Notes: a model not told the origin generated them from the sequence alone. 58,863 nucleotides of DNA from Faecalicatena faecalis (GCF_012524165.2 NZ_JABACJ020000030.1:1-58863), one strand, 5' to 3'; counted from the stretch's first letter, positions 15,652 to 25,483 are shown. A program made the numbers and translations.

Positions 15652-18579
15652 ATGAGTATTTTTGATTTGGATGCATATGAATTGATGCAGCAGGAAGATC
15701 TATCCGATTTAAAATCGAAAGGCTATCTTTTCAAACATAAAAAGAGTGGGGCAAGAGTCCTTTTAATGGAAAATGATGATGAAAATAAAGTATTTGCGAT
15801 TGGGTTCCGTACGCCCCCGTCTGACAGCACGGGCGTTCCGCATATCATGGAGCATTCCGTTCTGTGTGGCTCTAAGGAGTTTCCGGTAAAGGACCCATTT
15901 GTAGAACTGGTGAAAGGTTCCTTGAACACATTTTTAAATGCCATGACTTACCCGGACAAGACCCTATATCCTGTGGCAAGCTGCAATGACAAGGATTTCC
16001 AGAACTTGATGCATGTTTATATGGATGCAGTGCTTTATCCGAATATTTATGAGCACGAGGAGATCTTCCGTCAGGAAGGCTGGAGCTATCAGCTAGATGA
16101 GGAAGATGCGAAGCTTAAGTATAACGGCGTGGTATATAATGAGATGAAGGGAGCCTTTTCCTCACCAGAGGGCGTGCTTGACCGGATGGTGCTCAACTCC
16201 CTGTTCCCGGATACTTCCTATGCGAATGAATCCGGCGGAGACCCGGATGTGATTCCTGAACTGAGTTATGAGCAGTTCCTGGATTTCCACAGGAAGTACT
16301 ATCATCCGTCCAACAGCTATATCTATCTGTATGGCGACATGGATATGGAAGAAAAGCTGGACTGGCTGGATAAGAAGTATTTGAGCAAGTTCAATCAGAT
16401 CGAGGTGGATTCCGCGATTCGTTACCAGAAGCCCTTTGACCAAGTAAAAGAGCTGGAGATGGAATACTCTATTTCCAGCGAGGAATCTGAGGAAGATAAT
16501 ACGTACCTTTCCTATAATAAGGTCATTGGGACAAGTCTGGATGAAAAGCTTTATCTGGCGTTCCAGATTCTGGACTATGCGCTTTTGTCCGCACCGGGCG
16601 CACCGTTAAAGAAGGCGCTTGTGGATGCAGGAATTGGAAAGGATATTATGGGCTCCTATGACAATGGAATTCTGCAGCCGATTTTTTCTGTGATCGCGAA
16701 GAATGCCAATCTTGATCAGAAGGAAGACTTTATCCGGGTGATCGAGGGTACTTTGAAAGACCTGGTGGAGAATGGAATCAATAAAAAAGCCCTTGAGGCA
16801 GGAATCAATTATCACGAGTTCCGTTTCCGTGAGGCTGACTTTGGAAATTATCCAAAAGGGCTTATGTATGGTCTTCAGTTATTTGACAGTTGGCTGTATG
16901 ACGATGAAAAGCCATTTATCCACATGCAGGCGCTTCCGACGTTCGAGTTCTTAAAAGAGCAGATCAACACCGGATATTTTGAGCAGTTGATTCAACAATA
17001 TCTGCTGGATAATCCCCACGCATCCATTGTGATCGTGAAGCCGGAAAAGGGAAGGACTGCCCGTATGGACAAGGCTCTGGAGGAAAAACTTCAAAGCTAT
17101 AAGTTGAGCTTAAGTGAAGCGGAGGTTAAGAAGCTGGTCGAGGATACAAAGGCACTGGTCGAGTATCAGGAAGAGGAAGATTCGAAGGAGGATATGGAGA
17201 AGATTCCAGTCCTGGGCAGGGAAGACATTTCCAGAGAGATAGCTCCTATTTATAATGAGGAAAAAGACGTGGACGGGACGAAAACGATCTACCATGGTGT
17301 GGATACCAACGGGATCGGTTATGTCACCCTGATGTTCGATCTGTCTGGCGTGCCTCAGGAGAAGCTTGCATATGCAGGAATTCTGCAGGCAGTCTTAGGA
17401 ATGATCGATACGAACCATTATGAGTATGGAGAACTGTTCAATGAGATCAATGTGCATACAGGAGGGATTGGGACATCCTTGGAATTGTATGCTGATGTGA
17501 CCAAGGCCAAAGAAAAAGAATTCCGCGCGACGTTCGAGATCAAAGGTAAGGCACTGTATCCGAAGCTGGATGTGCTCTTTCAAATGATGCGCGAGATTTT
17601 GATGGAGTCGAAGTTAGATGATGAGAAGCGTCTGAAAGAAATCCTGGCAATGCTCAAGTCCAGGCTGCAGATGAGCTTCTTATCCTCCGGGCATACGACA
17701 GCAGCATTGCGGGCTTTGTCCTACGATTCTCCGCTCGCGAAGTTCAAGGATGATGTGGATGGAATCGGTTACTATCAGGTGATCAAAGAAATCGAAGAGC
17801 ATTTTGAGGAAAAGAAGGACGAACTGATCGCGAACCTAAAAGAGTTGGCAGCAACGCTTTTTAGAGCAGACAATATGATGGTAAGCTATACAGCGTCAGA
17901 AGAGGGGCTTAAGCCAGCTTGTCAGGAGATCAAAAAGATAGCACAAAGCCTGCATGAAGAGCCTAAGACTAAGGAGACTCCATGTATCATACACTGTGAG
18001 AAGAAAAATGAAGGCTTCAAGACATCCTCGAAGGTGCAGTATGTGGCAAGAGTCGGGAACTTTATTGACAGGGGCGTGGATTATGACGGAGCGCTCCAGA
18101 TTTTAAAAGTAATCTTAAGCTACGATTATCTGTGGCAGAATGTCCGCGTAAAGGGCGGTGCATATGGCTGTATGAGCAGCTTCAACAGAATCGGTGAGGG
18201 GTACTTCATTTCTTACCGTGACCCGAATTTAGAGAAAACGATCGAGGTCTATGAAGGAATCGTGGATTACCTGAAGAATTTTACTGTAGATGATCGGGAC
18301 ATGAATAAATATGTGATCGGTACGATCAGCAATATTGACCGTCCGATGACTCCTGCAGCAAAAGGAGACCGTTCCATGAACCTGTATATGAATCATGTCT
18401 CAAAGGAGATGATTCAAAAAGAGAGGATGCAGATTCTGGAAGCACAACAGGAAGATATACGCAGGCTGGCACAAGTGGTAGAGGCCGTGCTGGCAGCAGA
18501 TCTGCTCTGCGTGATCGGTGGAGAAGAGAAGATTGAGGAACAGAAAGAGCTGTTTATCGAGGTGAAAAATTTATTTTAA
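15652..18579 (+). CDS. M16C-family zinc metallopeptidase (presequence-protease-like)
   Basis: The 975-residue single-chain M16 peptidase has the inverted zinc motif HxxEH at H64-E67-H68 (HIMEHSVL), the distal glutamates in the YNEMKGAFSSPE region, and the inactive second half ending in the RxxxY-type block VRVKGGAYGCMSSFNRIG. The length fits PreP-type M16C enzymes, which degrade short unstructured peptides inside a closed chamber. No signal peptide is seen, so it is cytoplasmic and probably recycles peptides. It stands as its own transcription unit, with a weak TATAAT at 15615 and a hairpin after the stop. Confidence 0.93.
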   Translation: MSIFDLDAYELMQQEDLSDLKSKGYLFKHKKSGARVLLMENDDENKVFAIGFRTPPSDSTGVPHIMEHSVLCGSKEFPVKDPFVELVKGSLNTFLNAMTYPDKTLYPVASCNDKDFQNLMHVYMDAVLYPNIYEHEEIFRQEGWSYQLDEEDAKLKYNGVVYNEMKGAFSSPEGVLDRMVLNSLFPDTSYANESGGDPDVIPELSYEQFLDFHRKYYHPSNSYIYLYGDMDMEEKLDWLDKKYLSKFNQIEVDSAIRYQKPFDQVKELEMEYSISSEESEEDNTYLSYNKVIGTSLDEKLYLAFQILDYALLSAPGAPLKKALVDAGIGKDIMGSYDNGILQPIFSVIAKNANLDQKEDFIRVIEGTLKDLVENGINKKALEAGINYHEFRFREADFGNYPKGLMYGLQLFDSWLYDDEKPFIHMQALPTFEFLKEQINTGYFEQLIQQYLLDNPHASIVIVKPEKGRTARMDKALEEKLQSYKLSLSEAEVKKLVEDTKALVEYQEEEDSKEDMEKIPVLGREDISREIAPIYNEEKDVDGTKTIYHGVDTNGIGYVTLMFDLSGVPQEKLAYAGILQAVLGMIDTNHYEYGELFNEINVHTGGIGTSLELYADVTKAKEKEFRATFEIKGKALYPKLDVLFQMMREILMESKLDDEKRLKEILAMLKSRLQMSFLSSGHTTAALRALSYDSPLAKFKDDVDGIGYYQVIKEIEEHFEEKKDELIANLKELAATLFRADNMMVSYTASEEGLKPACQEIKKIAQSLHEEPKTKETPCIIHCEKKNEGFKTSSKVQYVARVGNFIDRGVDYDGALQILKVILSYDYLWQNVRVKGGAYGCMSSFNRIGEGYFISYRDPNLEKTIEVYEGIVDYLKNFTVDDRDMNKYVIGTISNIDRPMTPAAKGDRSMNLYMNHVSKEMIQKERMQILEAQQEDIRRLAQVVEAVLAADLLCVIGGEEKIEEQKELFIEVKNLF

Positions 18580-18593
18580 CCTCACCAAGGAAA

Positions 18594-18626
18594 GGACAAA
18601 GCGGATTTTGAATATCCGCTTTGTCC
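18594..18626 (+). terminator. Hairpin after the M16C peptidase gene
   Basis: GGACAAAGCGGAT (18594-18606) pairs with ATCCGCTTTGTCC (18614-18626), a perfect 13-bp stem. The following T run is weak (CTTATC). The core AAAGCGGAT...ATCCGCTTT recurs at 31867-31892, so it may be a dispersed repeat used as a terminator. Confidence 0.6.
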
Positions 18627-18670
18627 CTTATCATGAAAGATCATATGATGTGTAAATGAGAGGAGAATGT

Positions 18671-19570
18671 ATGAACGAAAATTACAAGTCAGGTTTTGTA
18701 ACTTTGATTGGACGTCCGAATGTGGGGAAATCTACGCTGATGAATCAGTTGATCGGGCAGAAGATCGCGATTACGTCAAATAAGCCACAGACGACAAGGA
18801 ACCGTATCCAGACGGTCCTGACGACGGATGAGGGGCAGATTGTATTTGTAGATACACCGGGGATACATAAGGCAAAGAATAAGCTTGGCGAGTATATGGT
18901 GAATGTGGCAGAGAAGACTCTGAACGAAGTCGATGTGGTATTGTGGCTCGTGGAGCCAACTGATTTTATCGGTGCGGGCGAACAGCATATTATAGAGAAG
19001 CTGAAGAATGTAATGACACCGGTCATCCTGGTCATTAATAAGATCGATATGGTAAAGAGAGAGGAAATCCTGACCTTTATCGATGTCTACCGCAAGGAAT
19101 ATGATTTTGCGGAAATCGTTCCGGTCTCTGCTAGAAATGGGGATAACACGGATGAGCTTGTCAAGGTCATCATGCAGTACCTTCCTTATGGTCCGCAGTT
19201 CTATGATGAGGATACGATTACAGACCAGCCGGAGCGGCAGATTGTAGCAGAATTGATTCGTGAGAAGGCTCTGCACTGTCTGCAGGAGGAAATCCCGCAC
19301 GGGATCGCCGTAGCGATCGACAGCATGAAGATGCAGAAAAAGGTGATGCATATTGACGCAACGATCATCTGTGAGCGGGATTCTCATAAGGGAATTATTA
19401 TCGGAAAGCAGGGAAGCATGTTGAAAAAAATCGGCAGCACGGCACGGTTCGAGATTGAACGGCTGCTGGACTGCAAGGTCAATTTAAAGCTTTGGGTCAA
19501 AGTACAGAAAAACTGGCGCGACAGTGATTTTCTGATGAAGAACTTTGGCTACCGTGAGGATGAAAATTAG
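18671..19570 (+). CDS. era: GTPase Era
   Basis: This 299-residue GTPase has G1 GRPNVGKST, the switch region TSNKPQTTRNRIQ, G3 DTPG, G4 NKID, and the C-terminal KH domain (IIGKQGSMLKKIGSTARFEIERLL). Era binds the 3' end of 16S rRNA and helps mature the small ribosomal subunit. ATG 18671 has GAGGAG upstream and is preferred over 18656. It is followed by the yqzL-like and recO genes, a gene order common in Firmicutes. Confidence 0.97.
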   Translation: MNENYKSGFVTLIGRPNVGKSTLMNQLIGQKIAITSNKPQTTRNRIQTVLTTDEGQIVFVDTPGIHKAKNKLGEYMVNVAEKTLNEVDVVLWLVEPTDFIGAGEQHIIEKLKNVMTPVILVINKIDMVKREEILTFIDVYRKEYDFAEIVPVSARNGDNTDELVKVIMQYLPYGPQFYDEDTITDQPERQIVAELIREKALHCLQEEIPHGIAVAIDSMKMQKKVMHIDATIICERDSHKGIIIGKQGSMLKKIGSTARFEIERLLDCKVNLKLWVKVQKNWRDSDFLMKNFGYREDEN

Positions 19571-19705
19571 TGTCAAGGCTTTTGGCTGAAAAAGTACTGG
19601 CAGATTTTACGTCGTATACTGCGCCGCCATATCGGAGAACCTAAATATATACTTATTGAGCTGCGAATGGCTGATAAGGCATACTTATGAAACAGAGGTG
19701 ATCTG

Positions 19706-19915
19706 ATGGAGAAGGAATACTGGCAGCAGTTTACGGCCACCGGGAAAGTGGAGGATTATTTGCATTATAAGATGACAGGCAGCAAAGATGACGCTGTATC
19801 TGCATCCGGGGCAGCAAAAGGACTTGAAAAGGAAAGAAGTATTGGGGTAAGAGATTGTGAATCAGATTGTACTGACGGGAATGGTGCTGTCTACAGCTCC
19901 GGTTGGAGAGTATGA
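19706..19915 (+). CDS. YqzL-like small protein
   Basis: The 69-residue ORF lies between era and recO, with a good AGAGGTG site before ATG 19706. Its start (YWQQFTATGKVEDYLHYK) resembles YqzL (WKVFSQTGNIDTYLLFK), which occupies this same place in Bacillus. The second half looks non-conserved and the end overlaps the recO start by 59 bp. The function of YqzL is unknown. Confidence 0.55.
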   Translation: MEKEYWQQFTATGKVEDYLHYKMTGSKDDAVSASGAAKGLEKERSIGVRDCESDCTDGNGAVYSSGWRV

Positions 19916-20597
19916 CAGAAGAGTAGTGATTTTGACAAAAGAACAGGGAAAGATTGCCGCATTCGCCAAAGGCTCCAGACGTCCGAACAGTCCTTTGGTG
20001 GGGGCGGTCAATCCGTTTTCCTTTGGGGAATTCACCATGTATGAAGGGCGGACCTCCCATACGATCCAGTCTGCCAATATCACCAATTATTTTTCTGAAT
20101 TGCGGAATGATATGATCGGTGCATACTATGGTTTTTATTTTCTCGAATTCGCCAATTATTATACCAAGGAATTTAACGATGAGCGGGAGATGCTAAAGCT
20201 TTTATATCAGACCTTAAAGGCTCTTTCCAATCCGCATATCCCCAATAGGCTCATCCGCTACATATTCGAACTCCGGGCATATTCGATCAATGGGGAGGGA
20301 CCTGAGGTTTTCCAGTGCGTGACTTGTGGAAGTAAGGATCGGCCCGCTGTATTCAGTGTCAGAAAGGGCGGACTTGTGTGCAGCGAATGTGACAGGGATG
20401 TTATCGACGGAATCCGCCTGGATCAGTCTACTTTATATAGTATGCAATATATTGAGACGAGTAAAATAGAGAAGCTCTACACGTTTAATGTGAAAGAGGG
20501 AGTGTTGGAACAGCTCGCAAAAGTCATGGACAGATACCGGGATGTATATGTGGATAAGAGATTTAAATCATTGGAAATACTGGAGACCCTATTATAG
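19857..20597 (+). CDS. recO: DNA repair protein RecO
   Basis: The 246-residue protein begins with an OB fold (VLTGMVLSTAPVGEYDRRVVILTKEQGKIAAFAKGSRRPNSPL) and has the C-terminal four-cysteine zinc site (CVTCGSK ... VCSECD). RecO loads RecA on SSB-coated gaps with RecR. The start is GTG 19857, inside the upstream small ORF, so the two are translationally coupled. Length and motifs are normal for the family. Confidence 0.95.
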   Translation: MNQIVLTGMVLSTAPVGEYDRRVVILTKEQGKIAAFAKGSRRPNSPLVGAVNPFSFGEFTMYEGRTSHTIQSANITNYFSELRNDMIGAYYGFYFLEFANYYTKEFNDEREMLKLLYQTLKALSNPHIPNRLIRYIFELRAYSINGEGPEVFQCVTCGSKDRPAVFSVRKGGLVCSECDRDVIDGIRLDQSTLYSMQYIETSKIEKLYTFNVKEGVLEQLAKVMDRYRDVYVDKRFKSLEILETLL

Positions 20598-20624
20598 CCC
20601 GGAATGTGTGGAAGGTTCTAGTTG

Positions 20625-20658
20625 GATAGAAGTCAGCAAATAGCTTCTGACTTTTATC
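20625..20658 (+). terminator. Hairpin after recO
   Basis: GATAGAAGTCAG (20625-20636) pairs over 12 positions, with one G-T wobble, with CTGACTTTTATC (20647-20658). There is no clear T-tract after it, so it may be a weak terminator or an mRNA-end hairpin. Confidence 0.5.
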
Positions 20659-20714
20659 TGACTGTGAACAGGAACCAGAATGTAAGAATATTTCCCCATG
20701 AATTCCCAAATAGC

Positions 20715-20743
20715 TTGAAAAATTAGGAATTAGCCCTTATAAT
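20715..20743 (+). promoter_or_regulatory. Promoter of glyS
   Basis: TTGAAA (20715-20720) and TATAAT (20738-20743) are separated by 17 bp. The start codon follows 43 bp later, leaving no room for a T-box leader. Confidence 0.7.
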
Positions 20744-20786
20744 AGTTAGCAATCGAGATGAAAAAAAGAATGTGAGGAGCAGTATT

Positions 20787-22178
20787 ATGGTAGAAAAGAC
20801 AATGGAAAAAATTGTAGCTCTTGCGAAAACAAGGGGATTTGTATACCCTGGTTCTGAGATTTATGGAGGGTTGGCCAACACTTGGGATTATGGCAATCTT
20901 GGTGTAGAGCTGAAGAATAATGTAAAAAGGGCATGGTGGAAGAAATTCATCCAGGAATCTCCTTACAATGTAGGAGTTGACTGTGCGATCCTGATGAACC
21001 CACAGACTTGGGTAGCATCTGGACACCTTGGTGGATTCTCTGATCCTCTGATGGATTGCCGTGAATGCCACGAGCGTTTCCGCGCAGATAAACTGATCGA
21101 GGATTTCTGCAAGGACAATGGAATTGCAATTGAGGGTGCAGTCGATGCATGGTCACAGGAGCAGATGACAGCATTTATTGACGAGCACAATATCCCATGT
21201 CCGTCCTGTGGAAAGCATAACTTTACAGATATCCGTCAGTTCAACCTGATGTTCAAGACTTTCCAGGGCGTGACAGAGGATGCTAAGAACACGGTCTATT
21301 TAAGACCTGAGACAGCACAGGGAATTTTTGTAAACTTTAAAAATGTACAGAGAACATCCAGAAAGAAGATTCCATTTGGTATCGGACAGATCGGTAAGTC
21401 TTTCAGAAATGAGATTACGCCTGGTAACTTTACATTCCGTACAAGAGAATTCGAGCAGATGGAATTGGAATTCTTCTGTGAGCCGGGCACAGACCTTGAG
21501 TGGTTCGCATACTGGAAGCAGTTCTGCCTTGATTGGCTGCATTCACTGGGAATGAAGGATGATGAGATCAGATACCGTGACCACGATAAAGAGGAGCTTT
21601 CCTTCTACAGTAAAGCAACGACCGATGTGGAATTTTTATTCCCATTCGGATGGGGCGAGCTGTGGGGAATTGCTGACAGAACAGATTATGACCTGACACA
21701 GCATCAGGAGGTCTCCAAGCAGGATATGTCCTATTTTGATGATGAAAAGAAAGAGAAATACATTCCTTATGTAATCGAGCCGTCACTGGGCGCTGACCGT
21801 ATGGTACTTGCATTCCTCTGCAGTGCATATGATGAAGAAGAGCTGGAAGGCGGAGACATGCGTACAGTCCTTCATTTCCATCCGGCACTTGCACCAGTGA
21901 AGATCGGTGTGCTTCCATTATCCAAGAAGCTGAACGAGGGTGCTGAAAAAGTATATGCTGAGTTATCCAAGCTGTACAACTGTGAGTTCGATGACCGCGG
22001 CAATATCGGAAAGCGTTATCGTCGTCAGGATGAGATCGGAACACCTTTCTGTGTGACATACGATTTCGATTCCGAAGAGGATGGAGCAGTTACCGTGCGT
22101 GACAGAGATTCTATGGAGCAGGAAAGAGTGAAGATCGAAGATCTGAAGGCTTACTTTGAAGAAAAACTCAGCTTCTAG
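20787..22178 (+). CDS. glyS: Glycyl-tRNA synthetase, homodimeric (alpha2) type
   Basis: The 463-residue class II synthetase charges tRNA-Gly. Motif 2 lies in GQIGKSFRNEITPGNFTFRTREFEQMELEFF and motif 3 in EPSLGADRMVLAFL. The C-terminal anticodon-binding domain begins near APVKIGVLPLSKK. It carries zinc-type cysteines (CPSCGKH). It is the single-chain type used by Gram-positive bacteria, not the alpha2beta2 type. ATG 20787 follows GAGGAG, which makes the upstream GTG 20772 unlikely. Confidence 0.97.
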   Translation: MVEKTMEKIVALAKTRGFVYPGSEIYGGLANTWDYGNLGVELKNNVKRAWWKKFIQESPYNVGVDCAILMNPQTWVASGHLGGFSDPLMDCRECHERFRADKLIEDFCKDNGIAIEGAVDAWSQEQMTAFIDEHNIPCPSCGKHNFTDIRQFNLMFKTFQGVTEDAKNTVYLRPETAQGIFVNFKNVQRTSRKKIPFGIGQIGKSFRNEITPGNFTFRTREFEQMELEFFCEPGTDLEWFAYWKQFCLDWLHSLGMKDDEIRYRDHDKEELSFYSKATTDVEFLFPFGWGELWGIADRTDYDLTQHQEVSKQDMSYFDDEKKEKYIPYVIEPSLGADRMVLAFLCSAYDEEELEGGDMRTVLHFHPALAPVKIGVLPLSKKLNEGAEKVYAELSKLYNCEFDDRGNIGKRYRRQDEIGTPFCVTYDFDSEEDGAVTVRDRDSMEQERVKIEDLKAYFEEKLSF

Positions 22179-22274
22179 GATCGTGCACATTACTTCGCTG
22201 TGCGCAAAGGACAGGTTTTAAGAGTGAATGATATATGGAATCCCGTATGGAGGATTCATACAGGATGATACAAT

Positions 22275-22312
22275 TTAGGGACGTACTCTTTTTTGAAAGG
22301 TTACGTCCCTAA
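22275..22312. repeat. Intergenic hairpin with arms TTAGGGACGTA / TACGTCCCTAA
   Basis: Perfect 11-bp arms (22275-22285 and 22302-22312) flank a 16-base loop that contains a T run. The loop T run and absence of a trailing T-tract argue against a normal terminator for glyS on the plus strand. It may be a REP-like mobile palindrome. Confidence 0.65.
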
Positions 22313-22354
22313 CTGATATTAAGCGGAATATAGTAAGAGATGATGGAGGTCATG

Positions 22355-23722
22355 ATGGACAAGAATTTATGGGAAATCTACACAGAAGAACAATTGAAGG
22401 AGCTTAAGTCTCTGACAACTGAGTACAAGAGATTCCTTGATGCAGGTAAGACCGAACGGGAATGCGTGACAGAGGTGATTCGCCAGGCAGAGGCGGCAGG
22501 TTATAAAAACCTTGCTGATGCAGAAGGACTGAAAACAGGAGATAAAGTATATGCAGCCTGGATGGGAAAATCCATTGCTCTTTTTCACATCGGGGAAGAG
22601 CCATTGGAAAAGGGAATGAATATTCTTGGCGCACATGTAGATTCACCAAGAATGGACTTGAAACAGAATCCACTGTATGAGGAGAGTGGTTTTGCTTATT
22701 TTGATACCCACTATTACGGCGGCATTAAAAAGTACCAGTGGGTCACGATCCCTTTGGCAATCCATGGTGTCGTAGTCAAAAAGGATGGAACGAAGGTAGA
22801 AATCACCATCGGAGAAAAAGAGGACGATCCTGTTTTTGTTGTAACGGACCTGTTGATTCATCTTTCAGGCAAGCAGATGGAGAAGAATGCAGCTACAGTA
22901 GTAGAAGGAGAAAATCTGGATATCCTCATTGGCAGCAAGCCGCTCAAAGGGGAGGAAAAAGACGCTGCAGCAGCGCAGATCGTGAAGATCCTTAAGGATA
23001 CATATGGATTTGAAAAAGAAGACCTGATGTCCGCAGAGCTGGAAATCGTTCCGGCAGGAAAGGCCAGGGATTGTGGAATCGACAGGAGCATGATCATGTC
23101 CTATGGTCAGGATGACCGTGTCTGTGCCTATACGTCTTTGGCAGCGATGTTAAAGCAGGAGAAGGTAAAGCGTACTTCCTGCTGTATTCTGGTAGATAAA
23201 GAGGAGATAGGCAGTGTGGGAGCGACAGGAATGCAGTCCCGTTTCTTTGAGAATGCAGTGGCAGATCTTCTGGATAAGCTGGATGGCTTCTCAGAATTGA
23301 AGCTTCGCCATGCACTGGCAAATTCTACGATGATCTCCTCCGACGTTGGAGCAGCGTACGATCCGATGTATGCGGATGTGTATGATAAGAAATCTTCCTC
23401 CTTCTTTGGAAAGGGACTTGTGATCAAGAAGCACACGGGGGCCAGAGGAAAGAGCGGTTCTAATGATGCAAATGCAGAGTATATCGCCAAGTTAAGGAAG
23501 GTATTCGATGAGAATGAGGTGGTTTTCCAGATGACCGAGATGGGCAAAATCGATGCAGGAGGAGGCGGCACGATCGCCTTTATTCTGGCACAGTTCGGTA
23601 TGGAAGTGATCGACGGCGGTGTAGCAGTGTTATGTATGCATGCACCTTGGGAGATCGCAAGCAAGGCAGATATCTATGAGGCTTACCGTGCTTATTGCGC
23701 ATTTTTGAAGGATATGCAATAA
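22355..23722 (+). CDS. M18-family aminopeptidase, copy 1
   Basis: The 455-residue tetrahedral metallo-aminopeptidase has GAHVDSPRMDLKQNPLYE near 90, the ILVDKEEIGSVGATGMQSRFFE block, SSDVGAAYDPMY, and the C-terminal MHAPWEIASKADIYEAY with a metal histidine. The M18 family removes acidic or neutral N-terminal residues from peptides in the cytoplasm. ATG 22355 is taken because GGAGGT lies five bases before it. The next gene is a paralogue, so this is a tandem duplication. Confidence 0.94.
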   Translation: MDKNLWEIYTEEQLKELKSLTTEYKRFLDAGKTERECVTEVIRQAEAAGYKNLADAEGLKTGDKVYAAWMGKSIALFHIGEEPLEKGMNILGAHVDSPRMDLKQNPLYEESGFAYFDTHYYGGIKKYQWVTIPLAIHGVVVKKDGTKVEITIGEKEDDPVFVVTDLLIHLSGKQMEKNAATVVEGENLDILIGSKPLKGEEKDAAAAQIVKILKDTYGFEKEDLMSAELEIVPAGKARDCGIDRSMIMSYGQDDRVCAYTSLAAMLKQEKVKRTSCCILVDKEEIGSVGATGMQSRFFENAVADLLDKLDGFSELKLRHALANSTMISSDVGAAYDPMYADVYDKKSSSFFGKGLVIKKHTGARGKSGSNDANAEYIAKLRKVFDENEVVFQMTEMGKIDAGGGGTIAFILAQFGMEVIDGGVAVLCMHAPWEIASKADIYEAYRAYCAFLKDMQ

Positions 23723-23803
23723 TAAAAAATTATGAAATACCCATAGGGCATCCCGTAATCCATGCCCTGCGGGCGGATTTACAGCCGTGCTGTAAAATAA
23801 AAG

Positions 23804-23840
23804 TATACCTGATTGAACGACTCCTGTTCAATCAGGTATA
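23804..23840 (+). terminator. Terminator between the two M18 genes
   Basis: TATACCTGATTGAAC (23804-23818) pairs perfectly over 15 bp with GTTCAATCAGGTATA (23826-23840) and is followed by TTTTC. It separates the transcription of the two paralogues. Confidence 0.85.
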
Positions 23841-23964
23841 TTTTCTTCCAAAATCATCCATAATATCAACGATTGGATTGAGAAATCCATAAGATTGAGT
23901 CATCTGTCCATCGGTAGATCGATTAAGCAGATGAAAAGAATTTTCCGAGAAAAGGGGAGATATT

Positions 23965-25407
23965 ATGGAAAGAAAGAATGCATGGAATGCATATAGTCCT
24001 GAGGAGAAAAAAAGAGTGGAGGAGATCTGCCGCGCATACTGCCATTTTCTTGACTGCAGCAAGACGGAGCGGGAATGTGCGGCGGCAGCAGTCAGACTTG
24101 CCAGGGCCCAGGGCTACCGCAGTCTGGACACGGTAAAGGAGGCGAAGGAATCTCTGAAACCGGGTGATAAGGTGTATGTCTGCCATATGGAGAAGGCTGT
24201 GGTTTTGTTCCAGATCGGTTCAGAACCTTTAGAGAAAGGGCTGAATATCCTGGGTGCCCACACGGATTCTCCGCGGCTGGATGTCAAGCAGGTCCCCCTG
24301 TATGAAGAGCAAGGGAATGCTTATCTGGATACACATTACTATGGTGGTGTGAAGAAATATCAATGGATGGCACTTCCGCTGGCAATCCATGGAGTCGTTG
24401 TACGTAAAGATGGAACGAAGGTGGAGATCAAGATCGGGGAGAAGGAGAAGGACCCTGTCTTTGTCATTACGGACTTGCTGCCCCATTTGGGAAAAGAACA
24501 AAATGAGAAGAAGGTAAAGGAATTTATCGATGCAGAAAAGATGGACCTTCTGATTGGAAATCTTCCGGCATCAAAAGGGGAGGAGAACAAGGCACTGGGG
24601 AAAAAGCATCTGGAGATCGTAGATATGGAAGCGTCTGCGGAGGAAAATGAGCTGGTGAAACGGTCTATTTTAAAAATTCTCCGGGAGGAATATCACATCA
24701 AGGAGGAAGACTTTATCTCTGCGGAACTGGAAATCGTACCGGCAGGAAAAGCGAGAGACTGCGGATTCGACAGAAGTATGATCCTGGCATACGGACAGGA
24801 TGACAGAAGCTGTGCATTTACTTCCCTGATTGCGCTGCTGGAATTGAAAATGTCAAGACGTACCTCCTGCTGCATTCTGGTGGATAAAGAGGAAATCGGC
24901 AGTACCGGAGCGACTGGGATGCGGTCACATTTCTTTGAAAACACACTGGCCGAGGTGATGGAGCTGTGCGGCAGCTATTCGGAACTGGGGCTGCGCAGGG
25001 CGCTGGCAAACTCAAAGATGCTCTCGTCTGACGTGAGTGCGGCTTATGACCCTATGTTTGCAGAGTATTACGAAAAGAAAAATTCAGCCTATCTGGCAAA
25101 TGGACTGGTATTCAACAAATATTCCGGCAGCGGCGGGAAGTCAGGCGGGAATGACGCAAATCCTGAATTTATTGCCGAACTAAGGCGGATCATGGAGAAA
25201 TACAAAGTTGTTATCCAGACGGCTGAATTGGGAAAGGTAGACAGAGGAGGCGGAGGTACTATTGCCTATTTGATGGCGGATTATGGCATGGAGGTCATTG
25301 ACTGCGGAATTCCGGTGCTAAGCATGCACGCTCCCTGGGAGGTGTCCAGTAAAGCCGATCTGTATGAGGCCTTAAAGGGATATCTCGCATTCTTAAAGGA
25401 AGCATGA
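23965..25407 (+). CDS. M18-family aminopeptidase, copy 2
   Basis: The 480-residue protein is a close paralogue of the gene ending at 23722. It shares GAHTDSPRLDVKQVPLYE, ILVDKEEIGSTGATGMRSHFFE, SSDVSAAYDPMF and MHAPWEVSSKADLYEA. It carries about 25 extra residues near 200-235 (EENKALGKKHLEIVDMEASAEENE), a charged insertion absent in copy 1. A good GGGGAGAT site precedes ATG 23965. Two copies may differ in substrate or expression; a strong terminator lies between them. Confidence 0.94.
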   Translation: MERKNAWNAYSPEEKKRVEEICRAYCHFLDCSKTERECAAAAVRLARAQGYRSLDTVKEAKESLKPGDKVYVCHMEKAVVLFQIGSEPLEKGLNILGAHTDSPRLDVKQVPLYEEQGNAYLDTHYYGGVKKYQWMALPLAIHGVVVRKDGTKVEIKIGEKEKDPVFVITDLLPHLGKEQNEKKVKEFIDAEKMDLLIGNLPASKGEENKALGKKHLEIVDMEASAEENELVKRSILKILREEYHIKEEDFISAELEIVPAGKARDCGFDRSMILAYGQDDRSCAFTSLIALLELKMSRRTSCCILVDKEEIGSTGATGMRSHFFENTLAEVMELCGSYSELGLRRALANSKMLSSDVSAAYDPMFAEYYEKKNSAYLANGLVFNKYSGSGGKSGGNDANPEFIAELRRIMEKYKVVIQTAELGKVDRGGGGTIAYLMADYGMEVIDCGIPVLSMHAPWEVSSKADLYEALKGYLAFLKEA

Positions 25408-25483
25408 CAGGAGATTGGCAAAAAGTGATAAAATCAGATATCAGGCGGCGGTAAGAAGTAGTGGGCTTATGTTTGTTGGGACG

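Noticed and set aside
20598..20786. T-box riboswitch upstream of glyS
   Set aside because: The T-box core sequence and specifier hairpin are absent, and the promoter lies only about 40 bp before the start codon.
20946..21560. Overlapping open frames on both strands inside glyS
   Set aside because: These are shadow frames of a strongly conserved gene with no own start signals or conserved motifs.
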